A stretch of 64,000 nucleotides of DNA from assembly GCA_964493695.1 (NCBI GenBank), contig CAZBPG010000008.1, forward strand, positions 1-64,000, in the 5' to 3' direction. A program made the translations under genes and the position numbers. This DNA comes from Bog-950 sp964493695 (GTDB taxonomy: Bacteria; Bacteroidota; Bacteroidia; Chitinophagales; LD1). Below, piece by piece: positions 42,344 to 52,012 of the stretch; the first letter of the stretch is position 1, and each line of letters opens with the position of its first letter. Below the pieces are notes generated by a model. The model was not told where the DNA came from, searched no databases, and saw only the letters and a program-made list of their open reading frames with translations.

Positions 42344-45300
42344 TTAAAACGCCCGCACGGCACGCACGTAGTTGGCCTGGTTTTTAGCGGGGTTGGCATA
42401 ACTGCCGTTCAAGAAATCTACCCCGATACTGCCTGTCGGGCTGTTTTCACTCGAAGTGGCATAAGAGCAGGTGCTACCGCATCCAGGTGATACACTAAAG
42501 CCCCCCAAACCTACCAGATGAAGGTTAGTGTACATCAAATATGCTTCATCTCTTGAAGGAAGGAACCAGTCGCTGTAACCACCTAAGCTAAGCGCATCGC
42601 AAATTTTAGCCGATATGTTGGCCTGTGCACAAAAAGCCGCTATGGCAGCGGTGTTACTGGCACCGGTACCGAAGGCTGTACTGGTGGCTATGCTGGTACC
42701 GTTGCAACCCCATTGGTAATTGCCCAGATTGGTTGGGGTGCACACCAAACCGTGGTTGCCGGTGCTATCAATGTAAAATACTAAGCCACCGGCATAGTTC
42801 TGCCCTATGTAAGGGGTAGGAGGAACAAGCGTACTAAATACTTTTTCAGCACCGTACACGGTGCCCTTGCTGTTGGTTGCATAAGCCCTTACGTAGTAAG
42901 TCTGCCCGCCCAGCAATCCGGTAATGTTCGAAACAAATGCCCCGCTGCCTGCCCCCTGAGTGGTTTTTGCATTGGCAGTAGTGGGGTTACTGTTTAAACT
43001 CCAGCAAACGCCTTTCTGGGTTATGGCGCAGCCACCGTCATCGGTTACTTCACCGCCCGATACAGCCGTGAAAGTATCAATAGCCGTAACATCGGCAGTA
43101 GTAACCGTTGGGGTTAAACCGGTGCTTACCGTGTTTTGTGCACCGTAACCGGTACCGGTGCTGTTGGTGGCATAAGCACGTATGTAATACACGGTGTTGC
43201 AACCGCTGAGGCCCGTTACCGTGCTGGTAAAGTAACCCAAACCGCTGCCGTCTGTGCTGAAACTGCTGCTCAGGGTGGGGTTGGCACTGGTGCTCCAGCA
43301 TACCCCGCGGGCAGTAACGGTGCTGCCGCCATCATCGCTTACATAACCCCCGCTGCTGGCTGTGGAAGTGCCGGTAAGGGTTGAAGTAGAAGTGGCAACA
43401 GTAGGAACGCTTGGCCCCGGAAACACCAATGCGCTGGTGGTAAAGCTTACCTGATTGCCGTAAGTGGTACTCACCCCGTTAGTGGCATAAGCCCGCACAT
43501 AGTAAAGTGTGGAAGGTATTAAACCGGTAAGCGTGCTGCTGTAATTGGCCGAACCGGTGCCGTCATTGGTAAAACTATTGGCCAAAGTAGGAGAGGGGTT
43601 TACATCCCAAACCACTCCCTTGGCGGTAATAGCCGAACCACCGTTGCTGGTAATAGTGCCTCCCGAGCCCGCCAGGGTAGAAGATATACCCCCTACAGCG
43701 TTGGTAGTAAGCACCGGTGCGGTGAGTGCGAGGGTAGTAAAGTTGTATTCGTTACCGTAAACAGTGCCGCCACCGTTTACTGCAAACGCACGCACATAGT
43801 AAGTGGTATTGGGCGATAGTCCGGTTATGGGTGCACTGAAACTACCCAGTCCTGCTGTCTGCGTGTAAGTAAAGTGAGCAGTGGTGGGGTTGGAAGAAGT
43901 ATTCCAGCAAACACCGCGGCTGGTTACGGTAGAGCCGTTATCGGCTGTTACGTTTCCACCGCTGGTGGCAGTAGTATACGATACGCTGCTGACAGCCGTT
44001 GTGGTAACCGAAGCCAGCGAGAGGGTAAGCGTGGTAAACGATAACTCGTTTCCGTAAGCGGTGCCCTGTGCATTGGTAGCGTAAGCTCGAACATAGTAGA
44101 GGGTGTTAGGGCTTAAGCCGGTCATGAGCGCATTAAAGCTACCGGTAACGGTACCTGCGGCTGAAGTGGCATCGGCAGTAGTAGGATTACTTGATGTTGA
44201 CCAGCAAACCCCGCTGCCGGTTAAGGCACTGCCCCCGTCATCGCTGATGTTGCCGCCACCCATAGCGCTGGTAAGCGAGATATTATACACGGTGTTAGTA
44301 GTAAGGGCTGGAACAGTAAGCGCAAGCGTGGTAAAGCTTAACTCATTGCCGTAAGAACTGCCGATGGTGTTGGTGGCAAATGATCTTACATAATAAGTAG
44401 TATTAGGCAACAGCGAAGTAAACGAAGCGCTGAAAGCACCGGTGCCGCTGCCGGCCAGCACATAAGCATCGGCCAGAGAAGGAGAGGTGCTTGTGCTGTA
44501 ACAGAACCCGCGGGCCAAAATCAATTCGTTGCCGCTGGCGGTTACATTGCCATCAGCCTGCACACTGGTATAGCTGATCGATGAAATACCGGTAGTGGTA
44601 ACCACCGGCAAAGCCGCAGTGCTCCGCAAAATCTGACCGGTAGAAGTAACCACTACGTTCGGTAAATCGGCAGTGGTGGCTGCGTAGGCCCCCTGGCAGT
44701 ACAAGGAAGTAATGTTGCCATCGCCCAGCCTTACCTGATTGCCGGCAGTAGCCAGTGCGTTGGCTCCAATTACAGTAACATTAGTAAAGCCGCCACTGTT
44801 TACGTTGGCGTTGAAGCCCAATCCGGTATTATACGAACCGGAGGTGTTGTTTTTAAGTGCATCTGCGCCAATAGCGCTGTTGCGGTCGCCCGTGGTGCTG
44901 TTATAAAGCGCACCGGAACCACAGGCCACATTTTCAGCTCCTTCGGTATTTTTATACAGTGCCACATATCCGCTGGCGGTATTATGGTTGCCCGTAGTGT
45001 TGTAAAGCATTGCCGCCAAACCGGTGGCTGTATTTTGAAAGCCCGTTGTGTTGTATAAAAGAGATGACTCACCAGTAGCTGTGTTATTGCTCCCGGTGGT
45101 ATTCGATTTAAGTGCAGAGTAACCGATAGCGGTATTGGAAATACCGGTGGTATTATTGTAAAGTGAAGTTCTGCCGCTGGCGGTATTATTGTATCCTGTA
45201 GTGTTAGACCTTAGAGCACCAACTCCTACGGCAGTATTTTCCATTCCGGTGGTGTTTAAAAAAAGCGCGTTGGAGCCGATTGCTACATTCTGCCAACCAC

Positions 45301-47422
45301 TGGTATTGGCTTTAAGTGCCCCCCATCCTACCGATGAATTCTCAAAACCGCTGGTATTGGAATTAAGTGTTTGATAACCAAAAGAGGTATTATAATTTGA
45401 GCTACGTTCAATTCTGCCTGCTTTCTCATTATTAACACGGAAACTTAGTGCAACATCACTGGTTGTGCCAATAAAATTGGTACCATCTACTGTTCCTGTA
45501 TTTCCAGTTAAGCCCCAGGCATTCAATGCACCGTCAGCCCCGGTGGCACCGGTAGGGCCTTGCGCACCATCGTTGCCGGTTGCTCCCGTGGGGCCTGTAT
45601 TACCGGTTGCGCCCGTTGGTCCGGTAGCGCCAATCTCACCGGTAGCGCCAGTTGCGCCAGTATTTCCCTGAACACCTTGCGAGCCAGAAGCGCCCGTGGC
45701 ACCATTATTTCCCTGAATGCCTTGCGCACCTGTATCACCTGTTGCTCCTGTGTTTCCTTGAATGCCTTGGGAACCGGTAGCGCCTGTTGCCCCTGTATTG
45801 CCTTGAATGCCCTGCGCACCGGTAGCACCTGTTGCACCAGTATTACCTTGAATGCCTTGCGGACCGGTGGCGCCCGTTGCTCCCGTATTGCCTTGAATGC
45901 CTTGCGAACCGGTGGCACCAGTATTGCCTTGAATGCCCTGGGAACCGGTAGCGCCTGTTGCTCCCGTATTGCCCTGAATACCTTGAGAACCGGTAGCACC
46001 TGTTGTCCCTGTATTCCCTTGAACTCCTTGTGAACCAGTAGCACCAGTATTCCCTTGAACTCCTTGAGACCCGGTAGCGCCTGTTGCGCCAGTATTTCCC
46101 TGAACACCTTGTGATCCAGTAGCACCCGTTGCTCCAGTATTACCCTGAACCCCTTGAATGCCGGTGGCGCCCGTTGTTCCGGTATTACCCTGAATACCCT
46201 GTGAACCTGTAGCTCCCGTTGTTCCGGTATTCCCTTGAATGCCCTGAACACCGGTAGCACCTGTTGCCCCTACGTTTCCTTGAATACCTTGCGGACCCGT
46301 AGTCCCCGTTGCTCCTGTATTTCCTTGAATACCTTGTGAACCGGTAGCTCCTGTTGCTCCAGTATTCCCCTGAATCCCTTGAGGGCCGGTACCACCAGTT
46401 GCTCCTGTATTTCCTTGAATGCCTTGCGCACCGGTAGCACCTGTTGCTCCTACGTTACCTTGAACGCCTTGTGAACCGGTAGCGCCAGTTGCTCCAGTAT
46501 TACCCTGAACCCCTTGAATGCCGGTGGCGCCCGTTGTTCCGGTATTACCCTGAATACCCTGTGAACCTGTAGCTCCCGTTGTTCCGGTATTCCCTTGAAT
46601 GCCCTGAACACCGGTAGCACCTGTTGCCCCTACGTTTCCTTGAATACCTTGCGGACCCGTAGTCCCCGTTGCTCCTGTATTTCCTTGAATACCTTGTGAA
46701 CCGGTAGCTCCTGTTGCTCCAGTATTCCCCTGAATGCCTTGTGGACCAGTATCTCCAGTATTACCCTGAACCCCTTGAGGACCTGTATCACCTGTTGCTC
46801 CTGTGTTTCCTTGAATGCCTTGTGAACCGGTAGCGCCCGTTGCCCCTGTATTTCCTTGAGTGCCTTGTGGACCGGTAGCTCCTGTTGCTCCAGTATTCCC
46901 CTGAATGCCTTGTGGACCAGTATCTCCAGTATTACCCTGAACCCCTTGAGGACCTGTATCACCTGTTGCTCCTGTATTTCCTTGAATGCCCTGCGCACCG
47001 GTAGCACCTGTAATGCCTGAAGCAGAGTTACCTGCATAAAGGGCGTAAGGCACACTTAGTAACTGAGAAGTTCCCATATCAATGAAGTTTGCTCCACCAG
47101 TAATGTCTATTTCTACCTGTAAGTATTTGGCACCGCTGCCCCAGTTAACTGCACCTAGCGGACTGGTACCTCCTATATGCTGGGTAATTAAACCAAACTG
47201 GTTGGTGGTAGCTGTGTTTGTTTCTGTAAAAACAACCGGACCTGTTGGGCTTAAATCATGAATTTTAAAACGAACAGTAACATTTGTACCTCCCGTTAAA
47301 GGATTACCCGATGCATCTCTTACTACTGCCTGATAATTCATTACCTGCGGAGCCTGCGCCTGCGCGATTGACAATAACAGTATCCCTAAAAGAACGGAAA
47401 TGAGTTTTTTATTAAGTATCAT
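42344..47422 (-). CDS. Giant collagen-like, FnIII-like repeat surface protein
   Basis: From the ATG at 47422 (MILNKKLISV) the protein has 1692 aa; a further TTG lies eight codons upstream. Order: signal peptide ending AQAQAP, the same N-terminal domain as its neighbour (VMNYQAVVRDASGNPL), about 500 residues of collagen-like repeats (GATGSQGIQGNTGATG), stalk repeats (NTTGxxNTAxG), then about seven FnIII-like repeats with GVCWSTSSNPT and YYVRAYATN, and a final DUF1566/Lcl-type domain (GGLVFYID ... GGYSDWFLPSRDE). It is probably a long surface fibre. The collagen part holds recent internal duplications (46128-46740). No S74 domain is present, unlike the neighbour. Confidence 0.88.
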   Translation of the reverse strand: MILNKKLISVLLGILLLSIAQAQAPQVMNYQAVVRDASGNPLTGGTNVTVRFKIHDLSPTGPVVFTETNTATTNQFGLITQHIGGTSPLGAVNWGSGAKYLQVEIDITGGANFIDMGTSQLLSVPYALYAGNSASGITGATGAQGIQGNTGATGDTGPQGVQGNTGDTGPQGIQGNTGATGATGPQGTQGNTGATGATGSQGIQGNTGATGDTGPQGVQGNTGDTGPQGIQGNTGATGATGSQGIQGNTGATGTTGPQGIQGNVGATGATGVQGIQGNTGTTGATGSQGIQGNTGTTGATGIQGVQGNTGATGATGSQGVQGNVGATGATGAQGIQGNTGATGGTGPQGIQGNTGATGATGSQGIQGNTGATGTTGPQGIQGNVGATGATGVQGIQGNTGTTGATGSQGIQGNTGTTGATGIQGVQGNTGATGATGSQGVQGNTGATGATGSQGVQGNTGATGSQGVQGNTGTTGATGSQGIQGNTGATGATGSQGIQGNTGATGSQGIQGNTGATGATGPQGIQGNTGATGATGAQGIQGNTGATGATGSQGIQGNTGATGDTGAQGIQGNNGATGASGSQGVQGNTGATGATGEIGATGPTGATGNTGPTGATGNDGAQGPTGATGADGALNAWGLTGNTGTVDGTNFIGTTSDVALSFRVNNEKAGRIERSSNYNTSFGYQTLNSNTSGFENSSVGWGALKANTSGWQNVAIGSNALFLNTTGMENTAVGVGALRSNTTGYNNTASGRTSLYNNTTGISNTAIGYSALKSNTTGSNNTATGESSLLYNTTGFQNTATGLAAMLYNTTGNHNTASGYVALYKNTEGAENVACGSGALYNSTTGDRNSAIGADALKNNTSGSYNTGLGFNANVNSGGFTNVTVIGANALATAGNQVRLGDGNITSLYCQGAYAATTADLPNVVVTSTGQILRSTAALPVVTTTGISSISYTSVQADGNVTASGNELILARGFCYSTSTSPSLADAYVLAGSGTGAFSASFTSLLPNTTYYVRSFATNTIGSSYGNELSFTTLALTVPALTTNTVYNISLTSAMGGGNISDDGGSALTGSGVCWSTSSNPTTADATSAAGTVTGSFNALMTGLSPNTLYYVRAYATNAQGTAYGNELSFTTLTLSLASVTTTAVSSVSYTTATSGGNVTADNGSTVTSRGVCWNTSSNPTTAHFTYTQTAGLGSFSAPITGLSPNTTYYVRAFAVNGGGTVYGNEYNFTTLALTAPVLTTNAVGGISSTLAGSGGTITSNGGSAITAKGVVWDVNPSPTLANSFTNDGTGSANYSSTLTGLIPSTLYYVRAYATNGVSTTYGNQVSFTTSALVFPGPSVPTVATSTSTLTGTSTASSGGYVSDDGGSTVTARGVCWSTSANPTLSSSFSTDGSGLGYFTSTVTGLSGCNTVYYIRAYATNSTGTGYGAQNTVSTGLTPTVTTADVTAIDTFTAVSGGEVTDDGGCAITQKGVCWSLNSNPTTANAKTTQGAGSGAFVSNITGLLGGQTYYVRAYATNSKGTVYGAEKVFSTLVPPTPYIGQNYAGGLVFYIDSTGNHGLVCTPTNLGNYQWGCNGTSIATSTAFGTGASNTAAIAAFCAQANISAKICDALSLGGYSDWFLPSRDEAYLMYTNLHLVGLGGFSVSPGCGSTCSYATSSENSPTGSIGVDFLNGSYANPAKNQANYVRAVRAF
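46128..46740. repeat. Intragenic duplication in the collagen-like region
   Basis: About 248 bp from 46128 recur 360 bp further on at about 46488-46735 with no difference seen, ending at a C/G difference (46376 against 46736). A second near-identical block near 46721 recurs 171 bp later near 46892. Confidence 0.8.
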
Positions 47423-47683
47423 TTTTTGATTGTTTATGTATTGCAAGACTAAAGGGTAACTGTCCAGGGGGCTATGATTTTAAACAGTCGGTTTGCTGAT
47501 GTTGCACATGAGGCACTGCCATTTACTGCAACTATGCCTTTGAAATAAGTCGTATGTTTGAAGGAAAGGGGCAAAAACAGTCAAGGGTAGTTTGGTTTCG
47601 CAACAACTATAGAAATAAAAATGCTGCTTCCGTTGAAGTAGCGGAGCATTTAGTGTTTAGCAGTCCTTGTTGCTATAAACTTT
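47423..47683. other. Intergenic region without a gene
   Basis: It separates two surface-protein genes. An interrupted hairpin AAATGCT/AGCATTT lies at about 47619-47653 and may end transcription of the gene at 47684. Nothing else is evident. Confidence 0.4.
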
Positions 47684-49264
47684 TTACTGTTTTATCAGTT
47701 TAATCGTTTTAACCGCACTCTTCTTTTCAGCTTTCAGAAAGTAAGCACCGGCACTTAACTCGTCCCCCAGAATTAAGGTGGCATTCGGAGTTTCTATCTC
47801 ATACTGTTTCAGCAGCCGACCGGTGTTATCGAAGAGAGAGATAACCGTATTGCTTTCAACGGCAGAATGAAACTGAATTTGTGTGCTGCGGTTGAACACG
47901 TTGGGCGAAGCGGTAAAAGAAAACGTTTCGCTCAGGTTGGTAATTCCGCTGGTAAAATCGCAGGTAAGTTGTTCGTTCAAGGTGGTCACCACACCGCTAT
48001 GCAGCATCACACCGCCTACAATCAGGGTTTGGCAATGGTGGTTAAAATCGGTAAAGCGCACGTCATACAAACCCGAATCAGCCGCACCGGTTTTATAGTT
48101 ACCCAGCACGTTGGTTATTTTGTAACGGGGCTTGCCGATGATATCTACCTGTATACCCGGCAAGGGTTGGTTGTTCGACTGGTCGGTTACTTTGCCTTCT
48201 AAATAACAGGCACGTTGCAGCGCAGGAGTAAGGACAAACAGCCCTTCCTGCCGGTCGCTGCAAACAATATTACCCGATGGGAAATACGGATACACGCCCC
48301 AGCAGCCTTCAAAACCGTCACCGGGCGGGTAGGGCGAGGTGTCATAGTCACCCACTTCAATCAGATTATCGGGTTTGTGAGCATCAACAATGGTTACTCC
48401 ATCACGGTAGTATGAAGTATAAAGGAATCCATCGCGGTAGTGGGTATTGTGGGCAATAGAAGAATCTACATCGCTGTGACGGTACTGGTCCAGTTCGGTA
48501 ATGTTGTTGAGGTTCGAAATATCGTAAGAAGTAACCGGTGCAAATTTCTTTTCATCGGTGTTGAACAGGTAGCGGCTGTCGTCACTCAGCCATACGTTAT
48601 GCGAAAACGCATAAGGTGTTGCCTGCCGCACAAAAGCAGTAGGATGGGTTTTATTGTGCACATCAATCACCGAAAACTCACCATTCATTATTTCAGCGGT
48701 GTAAAGCGTATCGTTTCGCGCAAAACAATCGTGCACATAATGGTCATCATAATATCCCAGATAAACCGGGTTCATCGGGTCCGGTTTTAAATCGCACATA
48801 ATCATTTGTCCCAGATTAGACCCATTGATGTAGATGAAGCCCTTTTCATCAATAAAGCAGGAATGTGCTTTCTGAAAATCTTCACCGGGCACGTTGCTCC
48901 AGTGCACATACTTTACACTATCAGGTAAATAGCCGAGGTCAACAATCAGCAAACCGCCATAATGTTCGTTGGTAACATAGGCATAATGGCTCCATACTTT
49001 CGGCTCCTGCCATATCGAAGTATCGTTGGGGACATAAAACAAACGCACCGGATTATCGGGGTCGGTAATATCTACAATATCCAAACCGGTTTCAACCCCC
49101 ACCAACGCATACTCCCTGCCCAGCGAATCGGTATAGCCCCAAATGTTGCTGAGTATGCGCGGATACTGCACATTGCTTCGGAACTGAATGTTTTTTTGAG
49201 AGTAAGAATGAAAAGACAAAAGACAGTAACCAACAAACAACAGGGAAGCAGCAATTCGTTTCAT
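47684..49264 (-). CDS. LVIVD-repeat (choice-of-anchor B) protein with type IX sorting domain
   Basis: The 526-aa secreted protein starts with a signal peptide (IAASLLFVGYCLLSFHSYSQ) and has beta-propeller-like LVIVD repeats at about 35-350 (GLDIVDITDPDNPVRLF, VIDVHNKTHPTAF, VTIVDAHKPDNLIEVGDY). A carboxypeptidase-regulatory-like domain follows (YLEGKVTDQSNNQPLPGIQV, about 355-440), and a C-terminal type IX sorting domain (FSFTASPNVFNRSTQIQF ... GAYFLKAEKKSAVKTIKL). It belongs to the choice-of-anchor B type; the propeller ligand is unknown. It is downstream of the histidine kinase gene on the same strand (33 bp gap). Confidence 0.9.
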   Translation of the reverse strand: MKRIAASLLFVGYCLLSFHSYSQKNIQFRSNVQYPRILSNIWGYTDSLGREYALVGVETGLDIVDITDPDNPVRLFYVPNDTSIWQEPKVWSHYAYVTNEHYGGLLIVDLGYLPDSVKYVHWSNVPGEDFQKAHSCFIDEKGFIYINGSNLGQMIMCDLKPDPMNPVYLGYYDDHYVHDCFARNDTLYTAEIMNGEFSVIDVHNKTHPTAFVRQATPYAFSHNVWLSDDSRYLFNTDEKKFAPVTSYDISNLNNITELDQYRHSDVDSSIAHNTHYRDGFLYTSYYRDGVTIVDAHKPDNLIEVGDYDTSPYPPGDGFEGCWGVYPYFPSGNIVCSDRQEGLFVLTPALQRACYLEGKVTDQSNNQPLPGIQVDIIGKPRYKITNVLGNYKTGAADSGLYDVRFTDFNHHCQTLIVGGVMLHSGVVTTLNEQLTCDFTSGITNLSETFSFTASPNVFNRSTQIQFHSAVESNTVISLFDNTGRLLKQYEIETPNATLILGDELSAGAYFLKAEKKSAVKTIKLIKQ

Positions 49265-49297
49265 GTTGTAATGATATAGAAATACACGGGGATATTT

Positions 49298-51793
49298 CTA
49301 TTCCTTCTCCAGATTCTTGCGGATGGTAAAGCGGAAGGTGGTTCCTTTATTGGGTTCAGAGTCGAACCAGATTTTGCCGCCATGCAGCAGCACAATTTTT
49401 TTGCAGATGGCCAGACCTACACCGGTACCCGGATATTCCGTTACGTTATGCAACCGCTGAAAAATCTGGAACACTTTTTCTTTGAATTCGGGTTTAATGC
49501 CAATACCGTTGTCGGCTACGCCAAATTCCCATTCGTTTTCGCGCTCCTGACAGGTAATGGTAATTACCGGTTGCTTGTCTTTTATAAACTTAATGCCGTT
49601 ATCAACCAGATTCTGAAACAATTGATACAACTGGTTGGGCTCCCCGTAAATAACCGGTAGCTGAGGAACGATAACTTCCGCCTGGCTTGCTTTAATGGTG
49701 CTCTCCAATCCGCGTTTTACATCGTTCAAAACCTGATTCATATCAGTTTTTACAAATGGTTTGGGAGCAGAAGAAATACGTGAGTAGTTGAGCAAATCAA
49801 GTATGATGGTTTGCATACGCTTGGCACCACCTACCGAAAAGTCAATAAACTCCAGCGCTTCGCTATCCAGTTTATCTTTGTAACGCATTTCAAGCAACTG
49901 CAAATAACTGGCTATGGTGCGCAACGGACCCTGTAAGTCGTGCGAAGCTACATAGGCAAAGCGCTCCAGCTCTTCGTTTGAACGCTGTAAGAGTGTGGCA
50001 CGTTTTTCCAGTTCGGTTTGCACTTCCTTTAAGTCAGAAATGTCAAACACCATCACCATTCCATATATGATTTCACCTTTATCATCGCGGATAGGTATAT
50101 GATGGACTTTCAAGGAACGTCCGAAAAACTCCTGGTCGCTTTCGCTGCTCTCACCGGCCAGTATGCCGCGATAAATCTTTTCGGCCCGCTCGCGTTCGCT
50201 TTCGCGGATAGTTTCAAAAACAGTCTTGCCTTCTATCTCGCTTTTCTTCTTGCTTACAATGCCTACCAGCGGTCCTTCGGCAAGAATGAATTGAAGGTTC
50301 TTGTCAAAAATAAACATGGCGGCCTTAGGAAGGTTACGCGCTATTTCGCGGTAAAGCTGTTCTGAAATCCTAAGTTCTTCTTTTGCTTCTTTAATAGCCG
50401 TAACATCGGTGCCTACTCCCAGAATGTTTACCCCGTCACCGGTAAAGGAAGGAATGGGTTTTTTTACGCTTTGCAGCCAAACCGTTTTACCGGTTTCAGG
50501 GTTTACAAAACCCTGTTCAGGAAACTGCACCTCTTCACCGGCTGCCCGTACAGCCTCATCCTGTTCTTTAAACTCCTGTATTTCTTCGGGCGTAAAATTC
50601 TGTTCGGTATCGTAATGGCCTTCCATCTGGTCGGTGGTCATGCCATAGAAATGGGCGGTTGCCTTATTGGCAATCAAAAACTTCCCGCTTTCATCTTTTA
50701 CAAAAATGAGGTTGGGCGTTGAGTCAATAATCAGCCGCAAAAAATCTTTCTGCCGCTGTAATTCCTGCTGTATAAGCGCTTTTGAGTTTATCTCGCTCTG
50801 CATTTTTTGGTTCATCTCCTGCAACTCTTTGGTGCGCTCTTTTACTTTTTCTTCCAGGTCAACATTAAGTTGTTGCAGCAGGATTTCGTTTTGCAACCGG
50901 TCGCTGATATCGCGCACGTGCATCAGGAGTGCCAAATGTTCTTTAAACTCAATGGGTGCTACACTTACCTCAATGGGTACAATTGCACCGTCTTTGGTAA
51001 GGCATACGCTTTCAAATTTAGTTAACTCTCCGCTGATAAGTTTAGGTTGTCGTTCCCTGATGTTGGCATGGTCGCTTTCCGGAGACAGGTCGAAAATCGT
51101 TTTGCCTATCAGTTCCTCGCGCGTGGAGTGGTGAAGCTTGCAGGTGGCCTCGTTTACATGCAGTATAACACCCGCGAAGCTTTCAACATATATGGCATCG
51201 GGTGAGTTGATGTAAATATCGCGGAAACGTTTCTCGCTGTTCTTTAAAGATATCTCTGCAAGTTTTCGCTCTTTAATCTGCTCAGATAGTTTTTGGTTGG
51301 CCTCGGATAGCTGACGGGTTCGTGTAATTACTTTCGACTCCAAATCTTCTTTGGCATCAACAAGCTGTTGCTGCATTTCCAGCTGCTGAGTGATAATGCT
51401 GCAGATAACCACACAGCCCACAAATTCTCCATTTGCATCTGTAAGCGGTTTGCCGTTCATGCGAAACCATAACCCTTCTCCGTTTTTCTTAGTAACCTGA
51501 ATATCGTAACTATCAGAAACTCCTTTTTTGCGCAGTTCAAATTTCGCTCTTCCTATTTTGGTGTAGGGTTCTTTATAAAGCAGTTGAAACACATCCTTGC
51601 CCATCACTTCATCAACCGTGTATCCAATGTTTTTACAAAAACTCTCATTGGCGTACACCACCTCTGCATTTGAATTTACGCAGTAAATACCCTCGTTAAT
51701 ACTTTCTACTAAATGGCGAAAAGCAAGGGTTACTCCCGTGCCGTTGCTGCCCGAAATTTTAATATACTGCTCTGCTAAGTGATCTTGGTCCAT
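49298..51793 (-). CDS. Multi-PAS sensor histidine kinase
   Basis: An 831-aa kinase without clear transmembrane segments, so probably cytoplasmic. It carries four PAS domains (about 25-140, 185-300, 350-465, 475-590), separated by coiled-coil linkers such as EEKVKERTKELQEMNQKMQ. The HisKA domain has phospho-acceptor H618 in ASHDLQGPLRT, and the HATPase domain ends the protein (NGIKFIKDKQ, GVADNGIGI, GTGVGLAICKKIV). No receiver domain or response regulator gene adjoins it. The signal is unknown; PAS domains often sense redox, light or small ligands. Confidence 0.93.
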   Translation of the reverse strand: MDQDHLAEQYIKISGSNGTGVTLAFRHLVESINEGIYCVNSNAEVVYANESFCKNIGYTVDEVMGKDVFQLLYKEPYTKIGRAKFELRKKGVSDSYDIQVTKKNGEGLWFRMNGKPLTDANGEFVGCVVICSIITQQLEMQQQLVDAKEDLESKVITRTRQLSEANQKLSEQIKERKLAEISLKNSEKRFRDIYINSPDAIYVESFAGVILHVNEATCKLHHSTREELIGKTIFDLSPESDHANIRERQPKLISGELTKFESVCLTKDGAIVPIEVSVAPIEFKEHLALLMHVRDISDRLQNEILLQQLNVDLEEKVKERTKELQEMNQKMQSEINSKALIQQELQRQKDFLRLIIDSTPNLIFVKDESGKFLIANKATAHFYGMTTDQMEGHYDTEQNFTPEEIQEFKEQDEAVRAAGEEVQFPEQGFVNPETGKTVWLQSVKKPIPSFTGDGVNILGVGTDVTAIKEAKEELRISEQLYREIARNLPKAAMFIFDKNLQFILAEGPLVGIVSKKKSEIEGKTVFETIRESERERAEKIYRGILAGESSESDQEFFGRSLKVHHIPIRDDKGEIIYGMVMVFDISDLKEVQTELEKRATLLQRSNEELERFAYVASHDLQGPLRTIASYLQLLEMRYKDKLDSEALEFIDFSVGGAKRMQTIILDLLNYSRISSAPKPFVKTDMNQVLNDVKRGLESTIKASQAEVIVPQLPVIYGEPNQLYQLFQNLVDNGIKFIKDKQPVITITCQERENEWEFGVADNGIGIKPEFKEKVFQIFQRLHNVTEYPGTGVGLAICKKIVLLHGGKIWFDSEPNKGTTFRFTIRKNLEKE

Positions 51794-51959
51794 TGGTATA
51801 ACAGGATTGAAGATAATACTTTCCGCTCTCAGGGTAGTTTAAGATACCGGTAAGTTGGCAGTAAAACTATTATTTGTAAAACAGCCTGCAACTTGTAAAC
51901 GAAGAAAATGGCAGAAAGATTCAGGTGTAGCCTCAATTGTAAGCTGTTGAAACTTTGTT

Positions 51960-51989
51960 TTGAGATATTACCCTATGAAATTACATTCG
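51960..51989 (+). promoter_or_regulatory. Probable promoter of nuoF
   Basis: TTG (51960-51962), 19 bp, then TACATTCG (51982-51989) fits the Bacteroidota consensus TTG-N19-TAnnTTTG with one change. The nuoF ATG is 23 bp further on. Confidence 0.55.
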
Positions 51990-52012
51990 TGCCCTTATAA
52001 ACCAGTTAAGTA

